Made by a program: the position numbers and the translations under genes. The notes below the pieces were generated by a model, which saw only the letters and a program-made list of their open reading frames with translations, ran no database searches and was not told the origin of the DNA. A DNA stretch of 64,000 bases from contig JBKQHQ010000096.1 of assembly GCA_052148715.1 (NCBI GenBank), positions 1-64,000 on the forward strand, written 5' to 3'. Origin of the DNA: JBKQHQ01 sp052148715 (GTDB lineage Bacteria > Pseudomonadota > Alphaproteobacteria > Rhizobiales > Xanthobacteraceae). Positions 44,855-56,012 of the stretch are shown here, piece after piece (the first letter of the stretch is position 1; every line of letters starts with the position of its first letter).

Positions 44855-45604
44855 GTGACCCAGCATTCCCGCGACACTCCCCAGTTCTACCTGACCGCAC
44901 CATCCCCGTGCCCGTACCTGCCGGGTAACGAAGAGCGCAAGGTCTTCACCCATCTCGTGGGCGAACGCGCCGGCGAGCTCAACGATCTTCTCACCCACGG
45001 CGGCTTTCGTCGCAGCCAATCCATCGCTTATCGGCCGGCCTGTGACGCCTGCAAGGCTTGCGTCTCGGTGCGGGTCGTGGTCGAGGATTTCAACCCCACG
45101 CGCAGCATGCGCCGCATCTTCGACCGCAACGCCGACATCAGCGGCGAGATGCGGGTCGCGCTTCCGACCTCGGAGCAGTATTCCATCTTTCGCGCCTACC
45201 TCGATGCGCGGCATCGTGACGGCGGCATGGCGGATATGACGGTATTAGATTACGCCATGATGGTTGAGGACAGCCACGTGGAGACGCGGCTGATCGACTA
45301 CCGGCGCCATGGCTCCGCCACCGACGAGGAGCGCCCCGGCACTGGTGAGCTTGTCGCCGTCGCGCTCACCGATGTGCTCAGCGACGGCCTCTCAATGGTC
45401 TATTCGTTCTTCGATCCCGACATAACCGGCCGCTCGCTCGGCACCTTCATGATCCTCGACCACATCGAGCGCGCCCGCCGCATGGGGCTCCCCTACGTGT
45501 ATTTGGGCTATTGGGTGCGCGGCTCGCAGAAGATGGATTACAAGGGCCGTTTCCTGCCGCAGGAACGCTTGCTGCCAAACGGTTGGACGCGCGCCGAGCG
45601 GTAG
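44855..45604 (+). CDS. bpt: Aspartate/glutamate leucyltransferase (bacterial N-end rule transferase)
   Basis: Adds leucine to proteins with N-terminal Asp or Glu, marking them for ClpS/ClpAP. The 249-residue protein starts QFYLTAPSPCPYLPG and has RPACDACKACVSVRV and GYWVRGSQKMDYKGRFLP, all conserved in the Ate/Bpt family. The start is GTG with AAGGA eleven bases before it, a loose spacing. It converges with mntH. Confidence 0.93.
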   Translation: MTQHSRDTPQFYLTAPSPCPYLPGNEERKVFTHLVGERAGELNDLLTHGGFRRSQSIAYRPACDACKACVSVRVVVEDFNPTRSMRRIFDRNADISGEMRVALPTSEQYSIFRAYLDARHRDGGMADMTVLDYAMMVEDSHVETRLIDYRRHGSATDEERPGTGELVAVALTDVLSDGLSMVYSFFDPDITGRSLGTFMILDHIERARRMGLPYVYLGYWVRGSQKMDYKGRFLPQERLLPNGWTRAER

Positions 45605-45631
45605 CGCCGCGCTCGCGCCCCGCCGGGATTG

Positions 45632-47005
<1,374 letters not shown>

Positions 47006-47030
47006 AGTGGACAAGATACACCGAGGGCCA

Positions 47031-47062
47031 AGATAGTTTCTTGCGATTAATTTGCAATTGCA
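47031..47062 (-). promoter_or_regulatory. Candidate mntH promoter with Mur/Fur-like operator
   Basis: Minus-strand -10 CTATCT (47036-47031) is preceded by the imperfect inverted repeat TTGCAAATTAATCGCAA (47057-47041) and the overlapping perfect palindrome TGCAATTGCA (47053-47062). A bound repressor would cover the spacer. The sequences resemble manganese-responsive Mur boxes of rhizobia, judged from memory. Confidence 0.5.
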
Positions 47063-47275
47063 TATTTTCGGAAAGGCGCCATCCGAAGCGGCGGAAAGGC
47101 CAGCGCTGGCCGGGAGTAGAGTTGCGGTGATGGGTGCCGTGATGTGGGCGCCCGACCCTGGAGCCGAAATCGCAAGGCTGCTCGCGGCGCTGACGGCGCA
47201 CCCGGGCCGAGTGATTGAATGAGCCGCTTCAATGCTTAGATCGCTATCCTTCGGGCAAGTTCGGAAGGAGTTCCG

Positions 47276-49405
47276 GTGAAGGCCATTCTGTTCACGTGCG
47301 CCGCGCTGGCCGCAACGCTCGTCGTTGTCGGCGGCGCGATGAGGAGTTTGCAGGTGGGAAAACCAGTCAAGCCGTCGCCCAACGTTGCGGCATCCGCCAC
47401 GTCCGCAGTGGCCGTGGGACGGAGCGTTGCGCAGGCACCCCCGTACGGCACACCCCAGTACGGCCCTTGGGGCTTCGACATTTCGGGTGTCGAACCGAAA
47501 GCCAAGCCCGGCGACAGCTTCTTCGACTATGCCGACGGCGGGTGGGAGGCGCGGACGGACATCCCGGCCGACAAGACGCGGTTCGGCATGTTCGACATGC
47601 TCCGCGACAAGTCACAGGAACAGCTCCGCGTGATCATCGAGGACGCCGCCAAGTCCAGTGCCTCTCCCGATACCGATGCAGGCAAGATCGGCGCGCTCTA
47701 TAACGCCTTCATGGATGAAGCGCGGATCGAGGAACTCGACGCCGCGCCGATTGCAGGCGATCTCGCAAAGATCCGCGACGCCAAGAGCAAGGCCGACATT
47801 GCCGTCCTGATGGGACGCTCGAACAGGGCGTTCGGCTCGAGCTTCTTTATCGTCGGCGTTGGCGAGGACGAGAAGGACCCGACCCACCACACGCTCTATG
47901 CTTATCAGTCCGGGCTCGGGCTTCCCGATCGCGACTATTATCTAAAGGACAGCTTCAAGGACAAGAAGGCCAAGTATCGTGATTACGTCGCGCGCATGCT
48001 CGACATGGCCGGATGGCCGGATGCGCAAAGGCACGCCGACGAGATCGTCAGCCTCGAAACGCAGATCGCCGATGCGAGCTGGAGCCGCGCCGAAAGCCGC
48101 GACCGGGACAAGACCTATAACCCGGTAGCGCCGGCGGAGCTCGACACATACGCGCCCGGCTTTCCCTGGTCGGCATGGCTCGCGGCCGCGCAGATCGGCG
48201 AGCCTGATCGCCTCGTCGTCAGGCAGAACACCGCCTTCCCCAAGCTCGCAAAGATCTTTGCCGACGCCTCCCTCGAGACCCTGCAGGCATGGGAGGCCTT
48301 CCGCCTCGTCGACGAAACGGCACCCTACCTGTCCAAGCGCTTTGTCGACGCGCGGTTCGATTTCCGCAACAAGGAGATGGCCGGTCAACCCGAGAACCGG
48401 CCGCGCTGGAAGCGCGGTGTGCAACTGGTCGATGGCTCGCTCGGCGAAGCGGTGGGCAAGGAATACGTCGCCCGCTACTTCCCCCCGGATTCCAAGGCCA
48501 AGATGGAAGATCTGGTCGGCCAACTGAAGGTCGCGCTGCGCGGCCGGATCGAGCGCCTGTGGTGGATGACGCCGGAGACCAAGGCCAAGGCGCTCGAAAA
48601 GCTATCCTTGTTTGGCGTCAAGATCGGCTACCCCAACAAATGGCGCGACTATTCGGCGCTCAAGATCGATCCGACCGATCTTTTGGGCGACATCCGGCGC
48701 TCGAGCGAGTTTCAATGGGATTATCAGGTCGGCAAGCTCGGCAAGCCGGTAGATCGCGAAGAATGGGGCATGACGCCGCAAACGGTGAATGCCTACTACA
48801 CTTCGACCCGCAACGAGATCGTTTTCCCAGCGGCCATCCTCCAGCCGCCGTTCTTCGATCCGAACGCCGACATGGCCGTCAACTACGGCGCCATCGGCGG
48901 CGTGATCGGTCACGAGATGACGCACGGCTTCGACGATCAAGGCCGCAAGTCCGACGGCCATGGCACGCTTGTCGACTGGTGGCAGCCGGCCGACGCTATC
49001 AAATTCCAGGCCGAAGCCGCCAAGCTCGGCGCCCAGTACGACGCCTACGCAATCGCGCCAGGTCTGAACGTGCGGGGCGCGCTGACCATGGGGGAGAACA
49101 TCGCCGACCTGGGCGGCATCCTCCTCGCGCTCGACGCTTATAAAGCCGCGGAGCGCGGCGAGCCCGCTCCCGTGCTCGACGGCTACACCGGCGAGCAGCG
49201 AGTGTTTCTCGCCTGGGCGCAGGTCTGGCGCGCCAAGACTCGCCCCGACGCGCTCAAGCAGCAAGTGACGTCCGACGTCCATTCGCCGGCCCGTTTCCGC
49301 GTCGACGGACCGATGCGCAACGTCGATGCCTGGTACGACGCCTGGGGCGTCAAGCCCGACGACAAGCTCTATCTCAAGCCGGAGGATCGCGCCCGGATCT
49401 GGTGA
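47276..49405 (+). CDS. M13 family zinc metallopeptidase
   Basis: Neprilysin-like endopeptidase, 709 residues. A hydrophobic N-terminus (residues 4-22) is a signal peptide or anchor. The zinc site is complete: His546, Glu547 and His550 in HEMTH, and Glu607 in ENIADLGG. NAYYTSTRNEIVFPAAILQP is the substrate-binding segment (Asn-Ala-Tyr/Phe type). The GTG start follows AAGGAG at seven bases. It probably degrades peptides in the periplasm. Convergent with parC, divergent from mntH. Confidence 0.93.
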   Translation: MKAILFTCAALAATLVVVGGAMRSLQVGKPVKPSPNVAASATSAVAVGRSVAQAPPYGTPQYGPWGFDISGVEPKAKPGDSFFDYADGGWEARTDIPADKTRFGMFDMLRDKSQEQLRVIIEDAAKSSASPDTDAGKIGALYNAFMDEARIEELDAAPIAGDLAKIRDAKSKADIAVLMGRSNRAFGSSFFIVGVGEDEKDPTHHTLYAYQSGLGLPDRDYYLKDSFKDKKAKYRDYVARMLDMAGWPDAQRHADEIVSLETQIADASWSRAESRDRDKTYNPVAPAELDTYAPGFPWSAWLAAAQIGEPDRLVVRQNTAFPKLAKIFADASLETLQAWEAFRLVDETAPYLSKRFVDARFDFRNKEMAGQPENRPRWKRGVQLVDGSLGEAVGKEYVARYFPPDSKAKMEDLVGQLKVALRGRIERLWWMTPETKAKALEKLSLFGVKIGYPNKWRDYSALKIDPTDLLGDIRRSSEFQWDYQVGKLGKPVDREEWGMTPQTVNAYYTSTRNEIVFPAAILQPPFFDPNADMAVNYGAIGGVIGHEMTHGFDDQGRKSDGHGTLVDWWQPADAIKFQAEAAKLGAQYDAYAIAPGLNVRGALTMGENIADLGGILLALDAYKAAERGEPAPVLDGYTGEQRVFLAWAQVWRAKTRPDALKQQVTSDVHSPARFRVDGPMRNVDAWYDAWGVKPDDKLYLKPEDRARIW

Positions 49406-49515
49406 GCATGCCGAAGCCGTCGACAATGCCGCCACAAAGCTTCTTCATCGACGCAGCGTGCGGATTTGGTCCAGCTCGCGGTGGAGTCTTCCATTGAGCT
49501 GGAGCGCCGCACCAA

Positions 49516-51777
49516 TCACATACCCTCCGCCGTCCGCCCAAAGCGGTTGCTCTTCGGAAATCCCTTCGGCGCCAGGCGGCCGGCGTCGGCGCGGTTGCCG
49601 CGCCAGTCGGCAAGCTCGCGCAGCGACAGCGTGAAGGTTCGATCGGCGGTATCGACCCAGGTCAGCCCCTGCTCGGCCAAAAAGGTCGTAATGTCGGATA
49701 GGCCGCCGTCCTTGTAGCGCTGCAGGCGCACGCCGCGGCCGCGCGTCATCTCCGGTACCTGCTCGATCGGGAAGACCAGCATCTTGCGATTCTCGCCGAT
49801 CACGGCGACGAGCTCGCCGGTGACGGTCGTGATCGCGCGCGCCTCGTCGGGCGCGTCGACGTTGAGCACCTGCTTGCCCTTGCGCGTATTGGCGAGGCAC
49901 TCGCTCTCGGCGACGATGAAGCCGCGGCCGTCGCGGCTCGCCACCAGGAATTTTCGCTCGCCCTTGTGCGGAAAGACGGAAACCAGATCGGCTTCCTGCT
50001 CGAGATCGATGAACAGGCGGGTCGGCTCGCCATGCCCGCGCCCGCCCGGAAGCTTTGCTGCTTCAAGCGTATAGAAGCGGCCGTTGGTGGCGAACAACAG
50101 GAGCTTCGACGTGGTCTCGGCCGGGAACGCGAATTTCAGCCGATCGTCGCTCTTGAACGCGATGCCGGAGAGATCCGTGACCGCGCCTTTGAGGGCGCGG
50201 ATCCAGCCCTTCTCCGAGACGACGACCGTGATCGGCTCGCGCTCGACCATGGCAGCTTCCATCGCCGCTTCGTCGTGCTCGGGCGCCTCGGCGAAGTCGG
50301 TGCGGCGCTTGCCGAGCGGCGTCTTCGGGCCAAAGCGCTCCCGCACCGCCTTGATCTCGGCCCCGACCTTCTTCCACTGCTCGTCCTCGGAGCGCAGCAG
50401 CGCCTCCAGCGACTTCTTCTCGGCGCGTAGCGCCTTGTCCTCGGCGCGTATCTCCATTTCCTCGAGCTTGCGCAAGTTGCGCAGCCGCATGTTCAGGATC
50501 GCGTCCGCCTGCACGTCGGACAGCTTGAACGTCTTCATCAGGACGGGCTTGGGTTCGTCCTCCGTGCGGATGATCTTGATCACCTTGTCGAGGTTCAGAT
50601 AGGCGACCAGATAGCCGCCGAGCACCTCCAACCGGTGCTCGACCTCCGCCAGCCGGTGTCGCGTGCGCCGCACCAGCACATCGCGCCGGTAGTCCAACCA
50701 TTCGCGCATGACCTCGGCGAGCCCCAAGACCTTGGGGACTCGGCCGTTGCTCAGGACATTCATGTTGAGCGCGATGCGGCTTTCGAGCTCGGTGAGCTTG
50801 AACAGGCTCTCCATCAGCAGTTCCGGATCGACCGTGCGCGAGCGCGGCTCGATCACGAGCCGCACGTCCTCGGTCGATTCATCGCGCAGATCGGCGACGA
50901 GCGGCAGCTTCTTCTCGTTGAGCAATTCGGCGAGCTTTTCGACCAGCCGCGACTTCTGCACCAGCCACGGGATCTGGGTGATGACGATTAGATAGGTGCC
51001 GCGGCCGGCCTCCTCCTTGTGCCAGCGCGCGCGCACGCGGAACGAGCCGCGGCCGGTTTCATAGGTTTCCGCAAGGCTTTGCGGCGGGTCGACGATGATG
51101 CCGCCGGTGGGAAAGTCCGGGCCGCGCACGAACCGCATCAGATTGCGGCTCTTGGTATTCGGATGCTCGATCAGATGCAGCGCCGCATCGCACAGCTCCG
51201 CGGCGTTATGCGGCGGGATCGACGTCGCCATGCCGACGGCGATCCCGAGCGAGCCGTTGGCGAGAAGATTGGGAAAGGCGCCGGGGAGCACCACCGGCTC
51301 GGATTCCCCGCCGTCGTAGTTCGGACGGAAATCGACGGCGTCCTCGTCGATGCCGTCGAGCAGCAGGCTCGCAACGTCGGTCAGCCGCGCCTCGGTATAG
51401 CGCATGGCCGCCGGGTTATCGCCGTCGATATTGCCGAAATTGCCCTGGCCGTCGATAAGCGGATAACGCTGCGCAAAATCCTGGGCGAGCCGCACCAGGG
51501 CATCGTAGACCGCCACATCGCCATGCGGGTGATATTTACCGATCACGTCGCCGACGACGCGCGCGGATTTCTTGAACGCCGCACCTGGATCGAGCCGCAG
51601 CTGGCGCATGGCGTACAAGACGCGCCGATGCACCGGTTTCAGTCCGTCGCGCGCATCGGGCAGCGCCCGATGCATGATGGTCGACAGCGCGTAGGCGAGA
51701 TACCGCGTCTCGAGTGCGTCGCGCAGCGCAATGTCCTGGACGTCGGAAGCTGCAGGGGGAATCGGTTCTTTGGCCAT
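49516..51777 (-). CDS. parC: DNA topoisomerase IV subunit A
   Basis: Breaks and rejoins DNA to separate daughter chromosomes. The 753-residue protein has the catalytic Tyr127 (AMRYTEARLT) and, in the quinolone region, GKYHPHGDVAVYDA. The position of E. coli ParC Ser80 is Val88. A beta-pinwheel C-terminal domain follows (about residues 480-753). ATG at 51777 (MAKEPIPP) is the family start. Lies after recO, the usual order in rhizobia. Confidence 0.96.
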   Translation of the reverse strand: MAKEPIPPAASDVQDIALRDALETRYLAYALSTIMHRALPDARDGLKPVHRRVLYAMRQLRLDPGAAFKKSARVVGDVIGKYHPHGDVAVYDALVRLAQDFAQRYPLIDGQGNFGNIDGDNPAAMRYTEARLTDVASLLLDGIDEDAVDFRPNYDGGESEPVVLPGAFPNLLANGSLGIAVGMATSIPPHNAAELCDAALHLIEHPNTKSRNLMRFVRGPDFPTGGIIVDPPQSLAETYETGRGSFRVRARWHKEEAGRGTYLIVITQIPWLVQKSRLVEKLAELLNEKKLPLVADLRDESTEDVRLVIEPRSRTVDPELLMESLFKLTELESRIALNMNVLSNGRVPKVLGLAEVMREWLDYRRDVLVRRTRHRLAEVEHRLEVLGGYLVAYLNLDKVIKIIRTEDEPKPVLMKTFKLSDVQADAILNMRLRNLRKLEEMEIRAEDKALRAEKKSLEALLRSEDEQWKKVGAEIKAVRERFGPKTPLGKRRTDFAEAPEHDEAAMEAAMVEREPITVVVSEKGWIRALKGAVTDLSGIAFKSDDRLKFAFPAETTSKLLLFATNGRFYTLEAAKLPGGRGHGEPTRLFIDLEQEADLVSVFPHKGERKFLVASRDGRGFIVAESECLANTRKGKQVLNVDAPDEARAITTVTGELVAVIGENRKMLVFPIEQVPEMTRGRGVRLQRYKDGGLSDITTFLAEQGLTWVDTADRTFTLSLRELADWRGNRADAGRLAPKGFPKSNRFGRTAEGM

Positions 51778-51863
51778 GGGAGACGGGTATCGCGCCGACA
51801 TGCGCCGAAGCAAGGGACGTCGAAGAACGCTTGGCGTTCAGCCGGTCTTTTTTTACCGCTCGA

Positions 51864-52607
51864 TCAGATCACCGCGCTCGGTGCCGGCCGTGTGACGGCC
51901 CCGACGAATTGCTCGCGTGCATCCGATATCCGAGATTCCCGCTGCTCGAATACGTGGCGGAGCAAGAAATAGCCGGTCAGCGCAAAAGCCTCGGTGAGTT
52001 CATCCGGTGTCGGGCGCGCCTGCATCTGCCCGGCGCGCAGAAACAGCGGCAGGCGCAAGAGCCGGTCGTGCCACGGCGCCCCCGCCGCCTGCGACACGGC
52101 GCGGCCGCTCTTTGGCGACACGTAGATAAGATCAATCTCTTCCCCGGTTGCGGCGCAGCGGTCGAGATCGAGGCCGAAGCCAAGCTCCGCCAGCAGCTGC
52201 AACTCGAACCGCGCAACGCCGACCGCCACGGTAATGCGATCGTCAAGCTCGCGCAGGATTGCGGCGAGCGCGTCGTGGACTTTCGGATGCGGGTCGCGTT
52301 CCGGCAGCAGACGGCACAGCGCCGCGAGGTGGCTGACGCCGTAGACGGCGTGCGCATGCGCCAGGAACGAAGCCGCTCGCAGCTGCAATCCCTCGACCGT
52401 AAAATACCCAAGATGCTCGTCAAGACGCGCCCGCCAAGTCGCTTGCACGGAGTTGCCGGGCTGCAGCGCGGGCCGCATCCGCGTGCCAGCCCCACCGCGC
52501 ACCAGGCCGAGATGGCGACCGTGCGCGCGCGTCATGACCTCGAGAATGGCATCCGCCTCCCCGTGCCGCCGCGTGCCGAGCACGATGCCCTCGTCGGTCC
52601 ATTCCAT
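51864..52607 (-). CDS. recO: DNA repair protein RecO
   Basis: Loads RecA with RecR in gap repair. The 247-residue protein begins MEWTDEGIVLGTRRHGEAD, the OB-fold opening, and continues with the helical domain of the family; it lacks a clear four-Cys zinc site, as in many proteobacterial RecO. It lies 86 bases before parC on the same strand. Its usual upstream neighbour era is separated from it by the amine oxidase pair. Confidence 0.92.
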   Translation of the reverse strand: MEWTDEGIVLGTRRHGEADAILEVMTRAHGRHLGLVRGGAGTRMRPALQPGNSVQATWRARLDEHLGYFTVEGLQLRAASFLAHAHAVYGVSHLAALCRLLPERDPHPKVHDALAAILRELDDRITVAVGVARFELQLLAELGFGLDLDRCAATGEEIDLIYVSPKSGRAVSQAAGAPWHDRLLRLPLFLRAGQMQARPTPDELTEAFALTGYFLLRHVFEQRESRISDAREQFVGAVTRPAPSAVI

Positions 52608-52696
52608 CCGCGCGCAAGCTTCCTGATCCGTCCTCGTCTCTCATACCTCAACGCATGCGGGGCGGCGCGGCAAGCAAGAAATCCCGCGTGTCGCCG

Positions 52697-54787
52697 TTAT
52701 TTGCCGTGCACCTGACCAAGGCCGAGGGCGGCGTTGCGCTCGAAGAAGCCGTTGGGGCGAAAGAGCACGGAAAGCTTCGCATTCGACATGATCGGGTAGT
52801 CCTCCGGTCGCGGAAAATGCGTCATGCCCATCGAGTACCAAACAACAATGTCCTTGTCGTAAATCGGATCCTGGTTGGCGTAATGATAAAGCGTGTCGGC
52901 ATAATCGTGTTTCGCTTGGTTGGGATAGGCCCCGCCGGGATAAAATTGTCCGTCCCGGTAGGGCGTGACCCAGAATGGATGGAAGGTGAAGCCCACGGCT
53001 TCACTCTCGCGCGCTGGCGGAAATACGGTTGCAGTGTTCTCCATCGGCACTACGGTGTAGCCAGCCGGGCGTCCGATCCGATTCAAAGCGGACGGGTTGT
53101 AGATCGTCCAGGTCCGTGCGCTCTCCTCGTTCATGTCGCGCTTCGCCTCCGCGGCCTTGCCGAACACGGTATGGCTCGAGCCGAAATAGCGTTCGCCCCC
53201 TTGCGCATCGCCTTGCTGCGGCTGCGCGCTCGCCTGCTCCAAATTGCTCTCCAGCACCGCGTTGTTGCGGCCGTCGATATCGAAATCGAGGCGCAGATTG
53301 AACCAATGCTGGTGGTTGGGGCCGACAAGATTGCGATGGACGAGCGTGCCGTATCGATCGTCACCCGTTGAACGGTAGGTGCGACTTTCCCCGTCCGGAC
53401 CCGGCCCACCGGCCAGCGCCTGGCACACGCCGCACGCCTGCTCGCCGACGAACTTGGTCAGGATCAGACCCGCGAGCTCGGCCTCGAACGCGAACGAGCC
53501 GTCCTGCCTGAACACCCAGTTGAAGCCGTATTCGTAGTTCCCGAGCGACGCCAGAAATCCGATCACGAGCTCGGTCGCGTGGGCGTGAAACGTCATGTTG
53601 CCTTGCTGGTAATAGAGCAAGCCGCCGGCGTCGCGCTCGTAGACATAGATCCGGTGATCCAGCCGCGTCGCGAAGCCGGCCTTGGTCGGCTCCGGCACCA
53701 CCGGGTTGAGCGTCAGCGCATTCGCCGGCACCTCCCGTCCGGGCGCAACCGCATTCGCCGAGCCGCCGAGCCCGAACACCCCTTCGTCGAACAGCTCAAG
53801 CCACGACCAGAAATCGCTCGCGTCGCCATAGGCGGTGACGACCTCGGCCACGGAAGCGCGATAGAGAATTGAGCGTTTCCTACCATGATCGTTGAATGCG
53901 ACCTGATAGAGCACCAGACCTTCGCGCAAATTGAATCCGAAACGGAATTGCCAGTTCCGCCAGGCGACGACATTGCCGGCGACGGTGAAGCTCCGGCGCC
54001 CCTTGCGCATCGGCATGATGGGATCCGTATGAAGCCTAGCGCCGCGCACCTTGGGGTCGAAAATATCATGCGGGACAGGAACGCTCGGCACTCCCGCCGC
54101 GTCACGCAAGCTGATCACCCGGCCGGCGTACAGATCCACCACGGCCATGAGGCCATCGACAAACGGACTGAAATCGCTGACCGCGTGCTGATCGGATGCG
54201 AAGAACGCGCGCACGAGCCGGCCACTCTCCTGCTCAAGCGTCGGATCGTGGCCTATAGGAGCATATTGGATGCCAACCGAATCCGAGATTTTGCCGGGAA
54301 CGTTTAGGCCACGCTTGATGAGGGCCGCCTTCACCGTTTCGTCGGCATCGAGGATGCGTTGCGCACGCTCGCTATCCTGATCGTCCAATCCGGGCTGCAG
54401 ATCCTTGAGCTCGGTCACGCCGGCGATCCGCTTTGCCTTCACGTCGACGATCACCGCGAAGGCCTTGCGCTTGTCGAAATCGATCGCGGCCACATAGGCC
54501 TGACGCGGGACCTCCGAGCCCGGCTTGAAGTCCTCCACTACCTGCTTCGGCGGCTCTTGCAGCTGCGTCCACGCAAAGTCGGTATTGGTCGAGAATTCAC
54601 CGCTATTGCGCAACACCGAGCCGACGACGGCGAGCTCCTCCGCGCTAAGGGGATCGAGCGGATGGAGCGCTGCTGCATGCGCCGCGGTAATGTCGCCGGC
54701 GAGGCCGAGCATTACGGCGAGCAGAAAAATGCCACCGCCCGCGAGCCGGAACCCGGTGCGTCGTCTTTGCCGCAACGTTTCGGTCAC
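52697..54787 (-). CDS. Secreted copper amine oxidase
   Basis: Oxidises primary amines to aldehydes with release of ammonia and hydrogen peroxide. The 696-residue precursor has a signal peptide (basic start RQRRRTGFRL, core AVMLGLAGDITAAHA). The topaquinone tyrosine is Tyr418 in GNYEYGF, copper ligands are His492 and His494 (NHQHWF) and His657 (MTHFPRP), and the catalytic Asp is Asp300 (FNDHGR). All key residues are intact. It overlaps the preceding secreted protein gene by four bases and sits between era and recO, an unusual place. Periplasmic. The amine substrate is not readable. Confidence 0.93.
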   Translation of the reverse strand: MTETLRQRRRTGFRLAGGGIFLLAVMLGLAGDITAAHAAALHPLDPLSAEELAVVGSVLRNSGEFSTNTDFAWTQLQEPPKQVVEDFKPGSEVPRQAYVAAIDFDKRKAFAVIVDVKAKRIAGVTELKDLQPGLDDQDSERAQRILDADETVKAALIKRGLNVPGKISDSVGIQYAPIGHDPTLEQESGRLVRAFFASDQHAVSDFSPFVDGLMAVVDLYAGRVISLRDAAGVPSVPVPHDIFDPKVRGARLHTDPIMPMRKGRRSFTVAGNVVAWRNWQFRFGFNLREGLVLYQVAFNDHGRKRSILYRASVAEVVTAYGDASDFWSWLELFDEGVFGLGGSANAVAPGREVPANALTLNPVVPEPTKAGFATRLDHRIYVYERDAGGLLYYQQGNMTFHAHATELVIGFLASLGNYEYGFNWVFRQDGSFAFEAELAGLILTKFVGEQACGVCQALAGGPGPDGESRTYRSTGDDRYGTLVHRNLVGPNHQHWFNLRLDFDIDGRNNAVLESNLEQASAQPQQGDAQGGERYFGSSHTVFGKAAEAKRDMNEESARTWTIYNPSALNRIGRPAGYTVVPMENTATVFPPARESEAVGFTFHPFWVTPYRDGQFYPGGAYPNQAKHDYADTLYHYANQDPIYDKDIVVWYSMGMTHFPRPEDYPIMSNAKLSVLFRPNGFFERNAALGLGQVHGK

Positions 54788-55884
54788 TCTGCTGCACCCG
54801 ATCTATGACGCCTTCCCGAATGTTTGGACGATCCGGCGGAGCGGATGTGCGGGCGATGCTGCTCGTCAAACTCGATGGCAAAGCATGCATAATACGCGGC
54901 CGCGTCGCGCTTCTTCCGGACTGCGCAACGGTCGACCGGGTAGAGATCAGTGTCGGATTGATACGGCATATAGGCGTTGATCGCAAAGCGCTCAGATCCG
55001 TCCGGGGAGCCGCCAAACCGGTCGATGCGGCCCTTCAAGCTAGGATCGACCTCGAGAATGGCTTGGCGCAACGTCTCGCCTTCGATGAAGTTGTCGGGCA
55101 ACTGGTCGAAGGGACCGTCGAAATAATTGTTCACCTGCATATTGGTTGCAAAGGCACCGATCATGATCTTGCGGTCACGCAGAGCGTCTTTGTAGAAGGC
55201 GAAGCCTGTCCGCTTGCCGATCAGGATGCGGTCCGTGCGCCGAGTGCGCTCGAACTGATCAGGAACTTTCACGGTCTCGTCGAGGATGTAGAGGAATAGC
55301 TTCAACTTCGAATCGTAGACCAGAAAAAAGCGGATGCCCGACTCGTCGAAGATCGGCCCGATGAATTTTTCGTCAGGCGCCAATGCACTTGCCGACGGCC
55401 GCACCTGCGAGAGATTGTTGAGCGCAAAGACGACGCTCTTCTGCTGAAAGGTCATCCGATAGACCAGAGGCTCGACCTTCTCCAACGCCACGCCCATCGA
55501 GGCGTCCAGAATGATATGGCTCACGTCCGTCTCGCCACGCCATTCCTCAAGGTCCTCCGAATAGGCGAAGATCACCTTGCCTTCGTCGCGGTTGCTGGCA
55601 TCGAGCCTGATATTTCCATCGTAGGGCACGCCGTCGTAAATGAATGTGAAGTAGTAGTAATTCTCGGTCGGATAGACTTTGACCCGCTCCGGGAGGGTTG
55701 CGAACACATAGGCAAACACCGCCTTCGGATCGTTGATATCGAGCGTGCTCGATCGCATCGCCTCATCGAGATAAGCTTCATTGGTGTGCAGGATCGGCCG
55801 TTGCGGCTCTTGTGCCGCCGCGCTCGCGAGCGCGGATCCGAGCCCGAGGAGAACCCACAAAAGCGTGCGCGCAAAGCTTTGCAT
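54784..55884 (-). CDS. Secreted protein of unknown function coupled to the amine oxidase
   Basis: A 366-residue protein with a clear signal peptide (hydrophobic core at residues 8-20, cleavage after about Ala24). The mature part is rich in beta-type strands (YYYFTFIYDGVPYDGNIRL, VYRMTFQQKSVVFALNN) and ends in a basic, Ser/His-rich tail; Cys320 and Cys334 could pair. I do not recognise a family. It overlaps the amine oxidase start by four bases (translational coupling), so it may be a metallochaperone, inhibitor or partner of it. That is inference from position only. Confidence 0.85.
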   Translation of the reverse strand: MQSFARTLLWVLLGLGSALASAAAQEPQRPILHTNEAYLDEAMRSSTLDINDPKAVFAYVFATLPERVKVYPTENYYYFTFIYDGVPYDGNIRLDASNRDEGKVIFAYSEDLEEWRGETDVSHIILDASMGVALEKVEPLVYRMTFQQKSVVFALNNLSQVRPSASALAPDEKFIGPIFDESGIRFFLVYDSKLKLFLYILDETVKVPDQFERTRRTDRILIGKRTGFAFYKDALRDRKIMIGAFATNMQVNNYFDGPFDQLPDNFIEGETLRQAILEVDPSLKGRIDRFGGSPDGSERFAINAYMPYQSDTDLYPVDRCAVRKKRDAAAYYACFAIEFDEQHRPHIRSAGSSKHSGRRHRSGAAE

Positions 55885-56012
55885 AGCCGCAGTCTCGCTT
55901 CACAGTAGATGGGTGTGCGCACGTCCCCCAGACGGCGCGGCGGGATTTCACCGCAATTCCTCGACACCGTCAAACGCCTTGCACCGCGCGCCGGTCAGAT
56001 TGAACAGAATCA

